Part shown: one piece after another, positions 17,837 through 26,051 of the stretch
How the letters are laid out: every line of letters starts with the position of its first letter
Numbering within the stretch: position 1 is the first letter of the stretch
Source of the DNA: an uncultured Thiothrix sp.
GTDB taxonomy: Bacteria; Pseudomonadota; Gammaproteobacteria; Thiotrichales; Thiotrichaceae
Direction: 5' to 3'
Length of the DNA: 64,000 nucleotides
NCBI RefSeq assembly: GCF_937873765.1
Contig: NZ_CALMZC010000001.1
Coordinates: 1 to 64,000 of the forward strand
The notes under the pieces: generated by a model
Told to the model about the DNA's origin: nothing
What the model saw: the letters and a program-made list of their open reading frames with translations, nothing else
The model's database searches: none
Made by a program: the position numbers and the translations under genes

Positions 17837-18874
17837 ATGCAAGCGAAAGATTTATTAGGGATGGAGCTTCCGATTATTCAAGCGCCCATGGCAGGCGTGC
17901 AGGGCAGTGCTTTAGCACTGGCAGTTTCAAATGCAGGTGGCTTAGGTTCTTTGCCCTGTGCGACTTTAAGTCCTGAGCAAATGAAAGCAGAGCTGAGCCA
18001 ACTGCAAGCTCATACAACTCGAGCCTACAATGTAAATTTCTTTTGCCACCAGCCACCAAGGATCGATGAAGCTAAACAACAAGCTTGGTTGCAAGTTTTA
18101 GCGCCTTATTATGCTGAGTTTGGCGTCGATCTCGCTCAAATACCTAGGGGTACTGGGCGTGTGCCTTTCGACCAAACAGCTTTAGACATTTTGCAGCCGT
18201 TTCGCCTGCCAGTCGTCAGCTTTCATTTTGGTTTACCGAGCCAAGAACTCTTACAGCCTTTACGCACTTGGGGTACGAAAATTATTTCTAGTGCAACTAC
18301 GGTAGCAGAGGCGCGTTGGTTAGAAGCTCAAGGCGTGGATGCAATTATTGCTCAAGGGCTAGAGGCCGGTGGGCATCGGGGCATGTTTTTAACCGAGGAT
18401 TTAAGCACACAGATGGGCAGTCTGGCTTTAATTCGACAGCTTGTAAAAGCAGTGAAACTTCCCGTGATTGCGGCCGGTGGCATTGCTGATGCTCAAGGTG
18501 TAAAAGCGGTTTTGGACTTAGGAGCCATTGCGGCACAAGTGGGCACCGCTTATTTACTCTGCCCAGAGGCAAGCACCAGTGCTTTACATCGCGAGGCCTT
18601 AAGCTCTGCAGCCGCCGAACACACAGCTTTGACCAATTTATTCACCGGTCGACCGGCTCGCGGAATCATGAATCGATTGATGCGTGAATTGGGAGCCATG
18701 AATCTAGCTGTCCCTGAGTTTCCTTTGGCCGCGAATACACTATTGCCACTACGAGCTAAAGCTGAGGCTTTAGGACTTAAAGATTTTTCACCTTTATGGG
18801 CAGGGCAGAATGTGCAGGGGTGTAAGCCGATTGCTGCGGCTGAATTGACGCAAAAATTAGCGGGTAAGATTTAA
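17837..18874 (+). CDS. Nitronate monooxygenase (2-nitropropane dioxygenase family)
   Basis: About 345 residues of an FMN-binding TIM barrel. PIIQAPMAG at the start, GLEAGGHRG with the catalytic His, VIAAGGIADAQGVKAVLDLGA for phosphate binding and VGTAYLLC are typical. The family oxidises alkyl nitronates. ATG 17837 is preferred to the upstream TTG 17786 because it follows AAAGAGAT and starts at the conserved fold. Its stop codon lies only 18 bp before the left attachment site of the integrated element. Confidence 0.92.
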   Translation: MQAKDLLGMELPIIQAPMAGVQGSALALAVSNAGGLGSLPCATLSPEQMKAELSQLQAHTTRAYNVNFFCHQPPRIDEAKQQAWLQVLAPYYAEFGVDLAQIPRGTGRVPFDQTALDILQPFRLPVVSFHFGLPSQELLQPLRTWGTKIISSATTVAEARWLEAQGVDAIIAQGLEAGGHRGMFLTEDLSTQMGSLALIRQLVKAVKLPVIAAGGIADAQGVKAVLDLGAIAAQVGTAYLLCPEASTSALHREALSSAAAEHTALTNLFTGRPARGIMNRLMRELGAMNLAVPEFPLAANTLLPLRAKAEALGLKDFSPLWAGQNVQGCKPIAAAELTQKLAGKI

Positions 18875-18892
18875 ATGATTGGCTTAAAAAAA

Positions 18893-18912
18893 TGGCAGCC
18901 TCAACAGGAATC
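18893..18912. repeat. Left attachment site
   Basis: This is an exact 20-bp copy of the tRNA-Arg 3' end (including CCA). Seven A (18886-18892) precede it on the + strand, equal to a T-run right after CCA on the tRNA strand. The 260 bp from the upstream stop codon to the restriction gene hold this site, two CCGGAAA boxes and AT-rich DNA, and no convincing gene. Confidence 0.92.
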
Positions 18913-18971
18913 ATATTTAAAAAATAAAATATTGATTTTTATTGAATTTTATTTTTGTTGTTTTATAAAAG

Positions 18972-18992
18972 CCGGAAAAAGTACCGGAAAAA
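18972..18992 (+). repeat. CCGGAAAAA tandem box near the left end
   Basis: Two direct CCGGAAAAA units 12 bp apart; the core CCGGAAAAAGTACCGGA differs at one base from 25824-25840 near the right end. Likely an arm-type integrase or excisionase binding site (inference). Confidence 0.5.
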
Positions 18993-19134
18993 TTATTTTT
19001 ACCTATCAGCCTTTAAATACATATTTTAATAAATACACAAAATTAATACATTCACAGAAGATGCGTTGCTAGCCTGTTAGGCTACCTGCTTTTTGGGCTA
19101 CTATCGGTGTTTTTCTTTCTCAAAGCTTGCTTCT

Positions 19135-22100
19135 ATGTCTAATCAACTACTCTTTCATCCTCGCACGGTGTTAAAAGCATTACAGGCCGCTAATATACTG
19201 AAGGATGGTGCAATACCCGCTAAGCAACTTAAGCTACTACAAGGTTGGCATGATGCGATTAAAGACGGTTCTATTCATAAGCAATCTGAAGGCAACTTGC
19301 ACGCGAATTTCTATAGTAGCTTATGTGAGGGTATCCTTGGCTATACCAGTTTCACTGATAAGGATAAAAAAACAGGGGTATGGACGTTAGCGAATGAAAG
19401 TGCTGTTAAAAAAACAGGGCGGGTTGATATAGGTTTTGGAAAGTTTACTGACAAAGAAAAGTTGCTGATCGCTCCCTTGGAGCTGAAGTCACCTAAAACC
19501 ACGAATATGGATATAGCTATGCTAGGGCGTACTCTATCGACGGTAGAGCAAGCGGCTAAGTATGCCCGTAATAGTGAGGGAAATGCGCAATGGTTTGTGG
19601 TTTCTAATTGTATTGAGCTTAGGCTTTATAAGTTTCCTTACTCTGACTCGATTTATCAGCGCTGGCTTATTGAAGAGCTGATTCAACCTGAAAAATATGC
19701 TGAGTTTGTGCTGTTACTGAGCGCGAAAAATTTACTCGGTGGTAACACGCTTAGGTGGTTTGACGATAGCAGGCAAGTTGAAAAGGATATTACCAATCAA
19801 CTCTATACTGACTATCGCAATATTAGAATTAAGTTAATCAATGGCATGAAGCGTGAAAATAATCGTTTTAGCCGTGCCAGTATGGTTACCAAAGCTCAAA
19901 CATTATTAGATCGGGTTTTATTCATTGCTTATGCAGAGGATAGGGACTTACTACCCCAGAAGATTCTGAATAGCTACCTCAACAGTGCCAACGATCACTT
20001 GAGTGAATGGGATATGTTGAAACTGTTATTCGGGCATATTGACCAAGGCAAGCCCGATAAAGGCATTCCTAAATATAACGGTGATTTGTTTAAGTCTGAT
20101 GCTAGCCTAGAAGAGCTGAGTATTAGTAAGGGTTTGTTGGAAGAGTTCAAACGCCTCAGTGCCTATGACTTTGCGACCGACGTGAGTGTGACCATTTTAG
20201 GGCATATTTTTGAGCAATCTATTGCTGACCTTGATCAAATTTATGAGTCGATCAATGATCAAGATGAATTAGATTTAGGCAAACAGCAGCAGGGAACGAC
20301 GGGCAAGCGCAAACAAGATGGGGTGGTTTATACGCCTGATTTTATTACCCAATGGATGGTCAAGCATACCTTGGGCGCGTATTTAGAGAAGCGTAAGCAA
20401 GAGATTAAGCAGGCAGAAGATAGCGCGGCATGGTGGCTTGAATATCGCAAAATTTTAGCGACTACCAAAATTCTCGACCCTGCTTGCGGTAGTGGTGCAT
20501 TTCTAGTTGCAGCTTTTCAATATTTGAAAGCTGAGTATCAGTATCTGAACAAACGCTTGCAAGAGCTAGGGGAAAAGGGCGACTTATTCGGTATTGATCT
20601 TAACCACGATATTCTAAACAACAATCTTTATGGCGTAGATATTAACGCGGAGTCGGTGGAAATTGCGCGGCTTTCCTTATGGCTAGCGACGGCTGAAAAG
20701 GGCAAACCGCTAACATCTTTAAAAGATAATATTCGCCAAGGCAATAGCCTGATTGCGGATAAGTCCTTAGACAAGCGGGCTTTCAATTGGCACGGTCGCT
20801 TTAGTGAATTTGATGTGATCTTGGGCAATCCGCCTTATGTACGTCAAGAGCGCTTAACGCCGATTAAGCCTTATTTAGAGGCTAATTATGCGACCTATCA
20901 TGGGGTAGCTGATCTTTATACTTATTTCTTTGAGTTGGGTTTAAGGCTGCTGAAAAAAGGTGGGTATATGGGATTTATTAGCTCATCGACCTTTTTTAAA
21001 ACAGGCAGTGGGGAAAATCTAAGGCACTATTTACAGCTTGAAAGCAATTTAAAGACGATTATTGATTTTGGCGACTTACAGGTTTTTGAGGGTGTGACTA
21101 CTTATCCAGCTATTTTAATTATGGAAAAACCGATTCGTACTCGTAAGCAAGTACCATCGCAGGATTTTCGTTTTCTAAATGTGACTGTGAAAAGTGTTGA
21201 GGTTTTACCAGCAGAGTTGGATGGGGATAGCTTTGGGATAATGTCACAAAGTAAATTGGCTTTAGACGGCTGGAGTCTAGAGGATGAAAGGCTACAGCAG
21301 TTAAGACTTAAAATTACACGTGGCAAGACTATTCTTAAAGAGGCTTATAGTTCTCCTCAATATGGTATAAAAACTGGTAGAAATACAGCTTTTGTAATTG
21401 ATAGCTTAACCCGCAAAAATTTAATACAAGCTGACCCTAAGTCTTTAGAGATTATTAAACCTTTTTTAGAAGGAATGGATTTAAAAAAATGGCGTGCTGA
21501 GTCTAGAGATTTATACTTAATTTTTACACGGCGTGGTATTGATATAAGTAAGTATCCTGTTATCAAGGCATATTTAGAAAAATTTCGTACTCTACTAGAA
21601 CCAAAGCCTAAAGACTGGCCTGAAGGTAAAGAATGGTTAGGTAGAAAATCAGGTACTTATGCTTGGTATGAGATTCAAGATTCCGTGGATTACTATAAAA
21701 ACTTTGAAAAAACCAAAATAAGTTATGGTCATTTTTCGCCTGAGCCATTGTTTAGACTTGATACTAAAAATTATTATTCCAATGATAAGTCTTATATTAT
21801 ACCCAATGCAGATCACTACTTGCTTGGTTTATTAAATTCTAATATACACTGGTTTTTAATTAAAGCTTTATGCCCTTATGTGAGAGGCGGTTTCTATGAG
21901 GTACGAACTTATTATATAGATACTCTGCCTATTCCAACTGCGACCGACTCGCAAAAACAAACCATTGCCCAATATGCTGAAACCTGCCAATCCCTAGCTG
22001 AGCAACGCTATCAACTCCAAAATACACTACGGCGACGTATCCCCGATCTCTGTCCAGCGGATAAAGACAATAAGTTATCAACCAAATTACATGATTGGTG

Positions 22101-22329
22101 GGAGCTAGATTTTAAAGCCTTTCAAGCAGAAGTTAAAACCCGCTTTAAGCGAGCCATGACCCTGCAAGAAAGTATTGAATGGGAACCCTTGTTTAATGAA
22201 ACTAAAGAAAAAATTCAAAGGCTGAGCTATCAACTGAGCACTGATGAGCTAGCTTTAAATCAAGCCGTCTATGCGTTATTTGACTTAACTCAGACCGAAA
22301 TTGACTTGTTAGAGCAGAACCTCAAATAG
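19135..22329 (+). CDS. Type IIG restriction-modification enzyme (Eco57I-like)
   Basis: About 1064 residues combining cleavage, methylation and recognition. The N-terminal nuclease candidate is PD-(D/E)XK-like: Asp98 (RVDIGF), Glu116 and Lys118 (LELK). An adenine methylase follows with motif I DPACGSGAF (448-456) and motif IV NPPY (565-568). The C-terminal third resembles a TaqI-like specificity domain, with a helical tail. This layout restricts foreign DNA and methylates host DNA with one polypeptide. PglX of BREX is an alternative for the methylase, but no other BREX genes are nearby. ATG 19135 is chosen over TTG 19093 because it starts the conserved region; its ribosome site is weak. The stop is one base from the convergent neighbour. 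Confidence 0.9.
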   Translation: MSNQLLFHPRTVLKALQAANILKDGAIPAKQLKLLQGWHDAIKDGSIHKQSEGNLHANFYSSLCEGILGYTSFTDKDKKTGVWTLANESAVKKTGRVDIGFGKFTDKEKLLIAPLELKSPKTTNMDIAMLGRTLSTVEQAAKYARNSEGNAQWFVVSNCIELRLYKFPYSDSIYQRWLIEELIQPEKYAEFVLLLSAKNLLGGNTLRWFDDSRQVEKDITNQLYTDYRNIRIKLINGMKRENNRFSRASMVTKAQTLLDRVLFIAYAEDRDLLPQKILNSYLNSANDHLSEWDMLKLLFGHIDQGKPDKGIPKYNGDLFKSDASLEELSISKGLLEEFKRLSAYDFATDVSVTILGHIFEQSIADLDQIYESINDQDELDLGKQQQGTTGKRKQDGVVYTPDFITQWMVKHTLGAYLEKRKQEIKQAEDSAAWWLEYRKILATTKILDPACGSGAFLVAAFQYLKAEYQYLNKRLQELGEKGDLFGIDLNHDILNNNLYGVDINAESVEIARLSLWLATAEKGKPLTSLKDNIRQGNSLIADKSLDKRAFNWHGRFSEFDVILGNPPYVRQERLTPIKPYLEANYATYHGVADLYTYFFELGLRLLKKGGYMGFISSSTFFKTGSGENLRHYLQLESNLKTIIDFGDLQVFEGVTTYPAILIMEKPIRTRKQVPSQDFRFLNVTVKSVEVLPAELDGDSFGIMSQSKLALDGWSLEDERLQQLRLKITRGKTILKEAYSSPQYGIKTGRNTAFVIDSLTRKNLIQADPKSLEIIKPFLEGMDLKKWRAESRDLYLIFTRRGIDISKYPVIKAYLEKFRTLLEPKPKDWPEGKEWLGRKSGTYAWYEIQDSVDYYKNFEKTKISYGHFSPEPLFRLDTKNYYSNDKSYIIPNADHYLLGLLNSNIHWFLIKALCPYVRGGFYEVRTYYIDTLPIPTATDSQKQTIAQYAETCQSLAEQRYQLQNTLRRRIPDLCPADKDNKLSTKLHDWWELDFKAFQAEVKTRFKRAMTLQESIEWEPLFNETKEKIQRLSYQLSTDELALNQAVYALFDLTQTEIDLLEQNLK

Positions 22330-22330
22330 C

Positions 22331-22849
22331 TTAGCAGGGTAAGCCATTCATGCCAAAGGCCGCTTGTGAGTAGCGTAGTAAGGCTTTGCTGTGGGTATCT
22401 AAGGCTTTAGCCATAAGTGTTATATAGTCACAGGGCTTAAGCTCATTTTCTAAGCTTAAGGAATAATCTAAAAGATCATCGCCTGCATGTAAACCTTGCA
22501 GGCTTGCAGTCTCTAGTAGGTTTAAAGCGCCTTCTCGAAAGCGTGATTCTTCCTCAAGGGCGCGTCGTTTTTCTGTTGCGAATTTTGGCTTACTAACCAT
22601 ATAGGCCGTTAATAGCCTAAGCCTGTGTATAGCGGCCTCTAGGCTCTCTTTAGCCTGCAAGCGCTCATCTAAAGCGTGTTGCACTTGGGCACGATTCCAG
22701 CCTTGTTTTTGAGCTTTACGCGAAATATTAGAGCGATGAACTTCATAGCGTTGTTGCAGTTCATTAAAAGACATACGCTTAACTTCATAGTCAGTTCGGA
22801 CTCGCTCCCATGTTTGCGGGCTTAAACGCTTGCTGTGTTTATTCTTCAT
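22331..22849 (-). CDS. Small HTH protein, terminase-small-subunit-like
   Basis: The 172-residue product opens with basic residues and a helix-turn-helix-like segment (FNELQQRYEVHRSNISRKA, then QGWNRAQ) like the DNA-binding head of phage small terminases and related regulators. A long charged helical region follows, and the end (KALLRYSQAAFGMNGL) also resembles small terminases. It starts inside the stop codon of the Gp2-like gene (ATGA), so the two are co-translated. It could redirect helper-phage packaging or control element genes. The family call is tentative. Confidence 0.72.
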   Translation of the reverse strand: MKNKHSKRLSPQTWERVRTDYEVKRMSFNELQQRYEVHRSNISRKAQKQGWNRAQVQHALDERLQAKESLEAAIHRLRLLTAYMVSKPKFATEKRRALEEESRFREGALNLLETASLQGLHAGDDLLDYSLSLENELKPCDYITLMAKALDTHSKALLRYSQAAFGMNGLPC

Positions 22850-23697
22850 GGTGGGTTTTCTCCTAAACTGTGACTAACACGTAATGTATCCTCACCTAAA
22901 CTCGCTCTAAACCCCTTAGCCTGATTTTGTGAAAATCCACTGCAAGGGTGATGAATCTTTTTATAAAGGCTACTTCCATAAAAATCTTTGACCTGCTTGC
23001 CTCGATAACCTTTTCCCCTAACTTTCGCTAAGTACGAAATACGTTCTATTGCATGGGTTAGTGTGGCTTCATCATCTATGAAGTAAAAAGGTTTTTCAGG
23101 TATAGCAACATGATTACTAGGGTTTACAGCCTTCCATGTATCACTAAGCATTAGATTAATTTTGCTGCTATGGCGTATTTTGTTGCCATCTAAAAACAGT
23201 ACCACATGATAATGTTGAGCTTTCGCTTTTTCCTGCTCTCTAACCCATAGATAACCTATAGTCGCCATACTGTATTCACGCTCTAAACGTCGTTTCAGAT
23301 TCTTAAAGAACTGCGATACCCAGCGATTATTTTCTCGATAAATGTCTTTATGATGTAAGTCAAAGCGTAAAGCAAACACACGTCCCCATAGATCAAGGCA
23401 GGTTGATAGCTCTTCAGTCAATCGATGCATGATTTTACTGAACACACCTTGCTTACCTTGAAGTATTGAGTAGTGTTTACCTTCAAACTGTACAAACTTA
23501 CTATAAGTAATAGTCTTACTGTTTTTAGTTCTCCTCTGCCTCTGAGAAGAGGGTTGATAATATAAATAACCGCGTTTTTTTGGTTGGGCTTGTTGGCCTG
23601 TATCCGGTACTACATTTGCGTGTTCTGTTATAGCGTGGGCAAATACCTGCGGGACAATACTAGATGCTTCAGTTTGCTGTGAGGATAGAGCTTGCAT
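22846..23697 (-). CDS. Gp2/YagK-YfjJ-type protein with HUH-like motif
   Basis: The 283-residue protein resembles the inovirus Gp2 / YagK-YfjJ C-terminal family found in P4-like and CP4-57-like elements. AQHYHVVLFLDG contains an HxH metal-binding motif as in HUH endonucleases that start rolling-circle replication, and Tyr residues follow about 90-100 residues later (ISYLAKVRGKGY). The first 80 residues are low-complexity and basic. It probably acts in replication of the excised element (inference). It lies 6 bp after the AlpA-like gene, with GGGGAG upstream of its ATG. Confidence 0.82.
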   Translation of the reverse strand: MQALSSQQTEASSIVPQVFAHAITEHANVVPDTGQQAQPKKRGYLYYQPSSQRQRRTKNSKTITYSKFVQFEGKHYSILQGKQGVFSKIMHRLTEELSTCLDLWGRVFALRFDLHHKDIYRENNRWVSQFFKNLKRRLEREYSMATIGYLWVREQEKAKAQHYHVVLFLDGNKIRHSSKINLMLSDTWKAVNPSNHVAIPEKPFYFIDDEATLTHAIERISYLAKVRGKGYRGKQVKDFYGSSLYKKIHHPCSGFSQNQAKGFRASLGEDTLRVSHSLGENPP

Positions 23698-23703
23698 TAG
23701 CTT

Positions 23704-23979
23704 TTACTCCCCAAGGCAGTTGGGAATACCTTGTTTAGCAAGGCGTTGAATATAGGCAGCATCCCAAACTGAAAGCCGCTTTCCAAAGCGCATAGGTTGT
23801 TCAATACGTCCGGCTTTAACAAAGCTCCAAAATGTAGATTCTCCTAGCCCTAGAAATGCTGCACATTGGGAAACTCTAACTTTGCCAGTAGTAGGAAAAG
23901 TTTGTGTAAGCACTTGACGTTTCTCTAGTTGAGCAGTGCTTAAGGGGGCGCGTTTTCTTGGTTTGGCTTGTGTACTCAT
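23704..23979 (-). CDS. AlpA-like HTH regulator / excisionase
   Basis: The 91-residue protein has a basic N-terminus and a MerR/AlpA-type helix-turn-helix: KVRVSQCAAFLGLGESTFWSFVK followed by a wing region with MRFGKRLSVW. AlpA proteins activate integrase genes and act as excisionase-like factors in P4-like elements. Placement between integrase and replication-type genes fits this. The AlpA family is more variable than the fold, so the role is inferred. Confidence 0.85.
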   Translation of the reverse strand: MSTQAKPRKRAPLSTAQLEKRQVLTQTFPTTGKVRVSQCAAFLGLGESTFWSFVKAGRIEQPMRFGKRLSVWDAAYIQRLAKQGIPNCLGE

Positions 23980-24023
23980 CTCTAATAACCCTTTGACTTT
24001 GTAGGTAGGGCTATTAGAGCTAT

Positions 24024-24557
24024 TTAGGTCTTAGGAGCAATAGGCGGTAAGTCGTTGGAGTTTTTGCCTACTGCTTCCTGTAGGAGTTGGGTTGCATGCT
24101 TTACAACAGTAAGTAGGTTCTTGTTAGAGCCTGAGCTGTAGTATTCAGTAAGCTGAAAAAAGGCAATAATCCACAAGCCTGATTCAATAGCATGTTCTTT
24201 TACCCCAATATCACGTAAGTATTTTTGCGTGGATTTTTCATGCTTATTTATTATTTTCCTTAAACTAGATACATCCATGTGAAAGAATTTTTCAGCTAAG
24301 GTGCTATGCACTCGCATAACAGCATTTTTTTTCTTGACCTGTAGTAGGTAATTGATTAATGACCACGTTAGAAAAATTTTAAAATCTCTAGCAGCATACT
24401 TACCTGCGGGACGGCCTAGTTTACGTGGTTTGGGTATATTTTTAAAAGCTGTTAATAATTCTTCTTTATTATTTTCATAGTTTCTAAATATACTCGATAA
24501 AGTTTTACTAAGTTCAGTATCTATGATAGTTAGGGCTTGTATGCTTTCATCATTCAT
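24024..24557 (-). CDS. Uncharacterised element protein
   Basis: About 177 residues, unrecognised. A basic stretch (KPRKLGRPAGKYAARDFK) with a GRPAGK AT-hook-like core is followed by a largely helical region. The ATG at 24557 has GAGA upstream and is preferred over TTG 24569, which overlaps the integrase stop. It lies between the integrase and the AlpA-like gene on the same strand, so it is likely part of the integration/regulation module. A DNA-binding role is a guess from the AT-hook-like motif. Confidence 0.7.
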   Translation of the reverse strand: MNDESIQALTIIDTELSKTLSSIFRNYENNKEELLTAFKNIPKPRKLGRPAGKYAARDFKIFLTWSLINYLLQVKKKNAVMRVHSTLAEKFFHMDVSSLRKIINKHEKSTQKYLRDIGVKEHAIESGLWIIAFFQLTEYYSSGSNKNLLTVVKHATQLLQEAVGKNSNDLPPIAPKT

Positions 24558-24565
24558 GATTTGTC

Positions 24566-25783
24566 TCAATTATCTAATGATTGTTTTTTTAAACCATCTA
24601 AATAATTAGCCCACCAAAGCATCATTCTTTTACGTTCTGTTACATATTCAGCCCGATTGTAAGCTTTGCGTACTTGGTTGCTTTCTGCATGTGCTAGTTG
24701 TCGTTCAATCGCATCTGGTTGAAACCCTGCTTCATTCAAGATGGTACTAGCGGTTGCTCTGAATCCATGTATAGTTGCTTGCCCTCGGTATCCCATACGG
24801 TATAAAGCATAGAGCATGGTATTCTCACTCATTACCTTGTAAGGAGTAGCTGCTTGAGGAAATAAGAACTGACTATAACCTGTGTACTCTTGAATCTCTT
24901 GCAATAGCTGGATAACTTGGGGGGCTAAGGGTACTAGATGTTCATTATCCATTTTCATTCTATGGCTTGGAATTGTCCATAAAGCAGTATCTAGATTAAT
25001 TTCTTTCCACTCAGCAAAGCGTATTTCAGAAGTTCTAAGAAAAGTATATAAGGTGAGCTGAATAGCCTTTTTAGTCAGGTAGTCACCTTGATAGTTTTCA
25101 AGTACGTTTAAAAAAGCGGGTAACTCGCTTGCTGCTAAGGCCGCGTGATTTTTGCCTTTATGCTTCTTAAGAGCTTTTTCTAGCCCACCAACTGGATTAT
25201 TGTTACAGCGCCCGCTAGCGACCCCATAAATAAACACATTGCTACAGCGCTGGCGTATCTGTCGCAAAAGGTCTAAGGCTCCACGTTTTTCTATACGTTT
25301 TAAAACCTCTAATATTTCTACCGTGCTGATTTCATGGATAGGCCGATCACCAACATAGGGAAAAATGTTGAGTTCTAGGGAGCGTAAAACCCCTTGTTTA
25401 TGCTTTTCTGATTTCCAAGTATGTTGTTCTTTTTCCCACCATTCGCGTGCTATGGCTTCAAAAGTGTTATCAGAACTAAGCTTGTGCTTATCACGTCTTT
25501 TTTGCGCAGTAGGGCTAGTATTTTGATCTAGTAAAGCACGTGCTGCTAAATGTCGCTCCCGTGCCTCTTTCAAGGAGAGTTCAGGATAAGTACCTATGTA
25601 GAGAGTATCTGACTTATTTTGGTGTTTAAAATCAAAGCGCCAATATTTACCAATGCCCTCTTTAGTACGCTTCAGTAGTAGGTATAAGCCCCCACCATCT
25701 GCTAAACGAGCTTGATTTTGCTCAAGGTCTAAAGTAGCAGCTTTAACTGTTGCAGCGTTAAGCTTTTGTAATTCTCGTGCCAT
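24566..25783 (-). CDS. int: Tyrosine-type site-specific integrase
   Basis: The 405-residue protein is of the P4/CP4-57 integrase type. The N-terminal DUF4102-like arm-binding domain is clear (RLADGGGLYLLLK; LYIGTYPELSLKEARER). The catalytic domain carries Arg in RTSEIRFAEW, HGFRATAS with His and Arg, and the Tyr nucleophile near AYNRAEY. It should catalyse recombination at the tRNA-Arg 3' end, which lies 172 bp upstream on the same strand. CCGGAAA boxes fill the gap and may bind the enzyme or autoregulate it. Confidence 0.95.
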   Translation of the reverse strand: MARELQKLNAATVKAATLDLEQNQARLADGGGLYLLLKRTKEGIGKYWRFDFKHQNKSDTLYIGTYPELSLKEARERHLAARALLDQNTSPTAQKRRDKHKLSSDNTFEAIAREWWEKEQHTWKSEKHKQGVLRSLELNIFPYVGDRPIHEISTVEILEVLKRIEKRGALDLLRQIRQRCSNVFIYGVASGRCNNNPVGGLEKALKKHKGKNHAALAASELPAFLNVLENYQGDYLTKKAIQLTLYTFLRTSEIRFAEWKEINLDTALWTIPSHRMKMDNEHLVPLAPQVIQLLQEIQEYTGYSQFLFPQAATPYKVMSENTMLYALYRMGYRGQATIHGFRATASTILNEAGFQPDAIERQLAHAESNQVRKAYNRAEYVTERKRMMLWWANYLDGLKKQSLDN

Positions 25784-25790
25784 ACTTTAC

Positions 25791-25850
25791 TTTCCGGTGC
25801 TTACGAAGGTAGGGCTTGATACACCGGAAAAAATACCGGATTCTTTCCGG
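25791..25850. repeat. CCGGAAA box cluster near the right end
   Basis: TTTCCGG at 25791 and at 25844, and CCGGAAAAAATACCGGA at 25824-25840, lie in the integrase promoter region. The last differs from the left-end copy by one base. Together with the left boxes they suggest arm-type binding sites. The 172 bp between integrase and tRNA hold no gene. Confidence 0.55.
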
Positions 25851-25955
25851 TGTTTCTTAGTGTTTCAAGTTAGTCTAACGTAATCTAGTAAGAGGTCAAA
25901 AGCAAGCTGTGAAGAGGGTTGTATGGGCTAACTAGAACTTTGTAAGAGAAGTGTT

Positions 25956-25975
25956 TGGCAGCCTCAACAGGAATC
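25956..25975. repeat. Right attachment site
   Basis: This 20-bp sequence is both the 3' end of tRNA-Arg(CCU), covering CCA to the T-loop region, and the right boundary of the element. It is identical to 18893-18912. Confidence 0.93.
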
Positions 25976-26030
25976 GAACCTGTATCTAGCCCTTAGGAGG
26001 GGCTTGTTCTATCCATTGAACTATGAGGCC
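25956..26030 (-). tRNA. tRNA-Arg(CCU)
   Basis: The 75-nt cloverleaf has acceptor GGCCTCA paired with TGAGGCT (a G-U pair closes the end), discriminator G and encoded CCA. The anticodon loop is CTCCTAA with CCT as anticodon, within stem AGCCC/GGGCT. The T-arm ACAGG-TTCGATT-CCTGT is canonical. It decodes AGG. The gene is intact despite integration because the element restored the 3' end. It begins 21 bp after the channel gene on the same strand, leaving no room for a promoter, so it is co-transcribed or its promoter lies inside that gene. Confidence 0.97.
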
Positions 26031-26051
26031 GCAAGGGAAAGTTGGGGTATT

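Larger units (their letters stand above)
18893..25975. mobile_element. Integrated satellite-like element at tRNA-Arg(CCU)
   Basis: The element is bounded by a perfect 20-bp direct repeat (TGGCAGCCTCAACAGGAATC) at 18893 and 25956. The right copy is the 3' end of an intact tRNA-Arg. The integrase gene lies next to the tRNA end. Contents from right to left: integrase, orphan, AlpA-like regulator, Gp2-like protein with HUH motif, small HTH protein, and convergent to these a type IIG restriction-modification gene. The predicted excised circle is 7,063 bp. There are no virion or conjugation genes. Outside the left repeat a T-run on the minus strand follows CCA directly, fitting the original tRNA downstream sequence. 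The boundaries are seen directly; a satellite nature is inference. Confidence 0.92.

Noticed and set aside
18875..19072. Small open frame across the left attachment site
   Set aside because: It is AT-rich, runs through the att repeat and binding boxes, has no ribosome site and no protein-like pattern.
19135..22329. PglX methylase of a BREX system
   Set aside because: The methylase part is similar, but no BrxA, BrxB, BrxC, BrxL or PglZ gene is nearby, and a nuclease-like D...ELK site is present at the N-terminus.
18893..25975. Complete prophage
   Set aside because: No capsid, portal, large terminase, tail or lysis genes are present in the 7-kb element.
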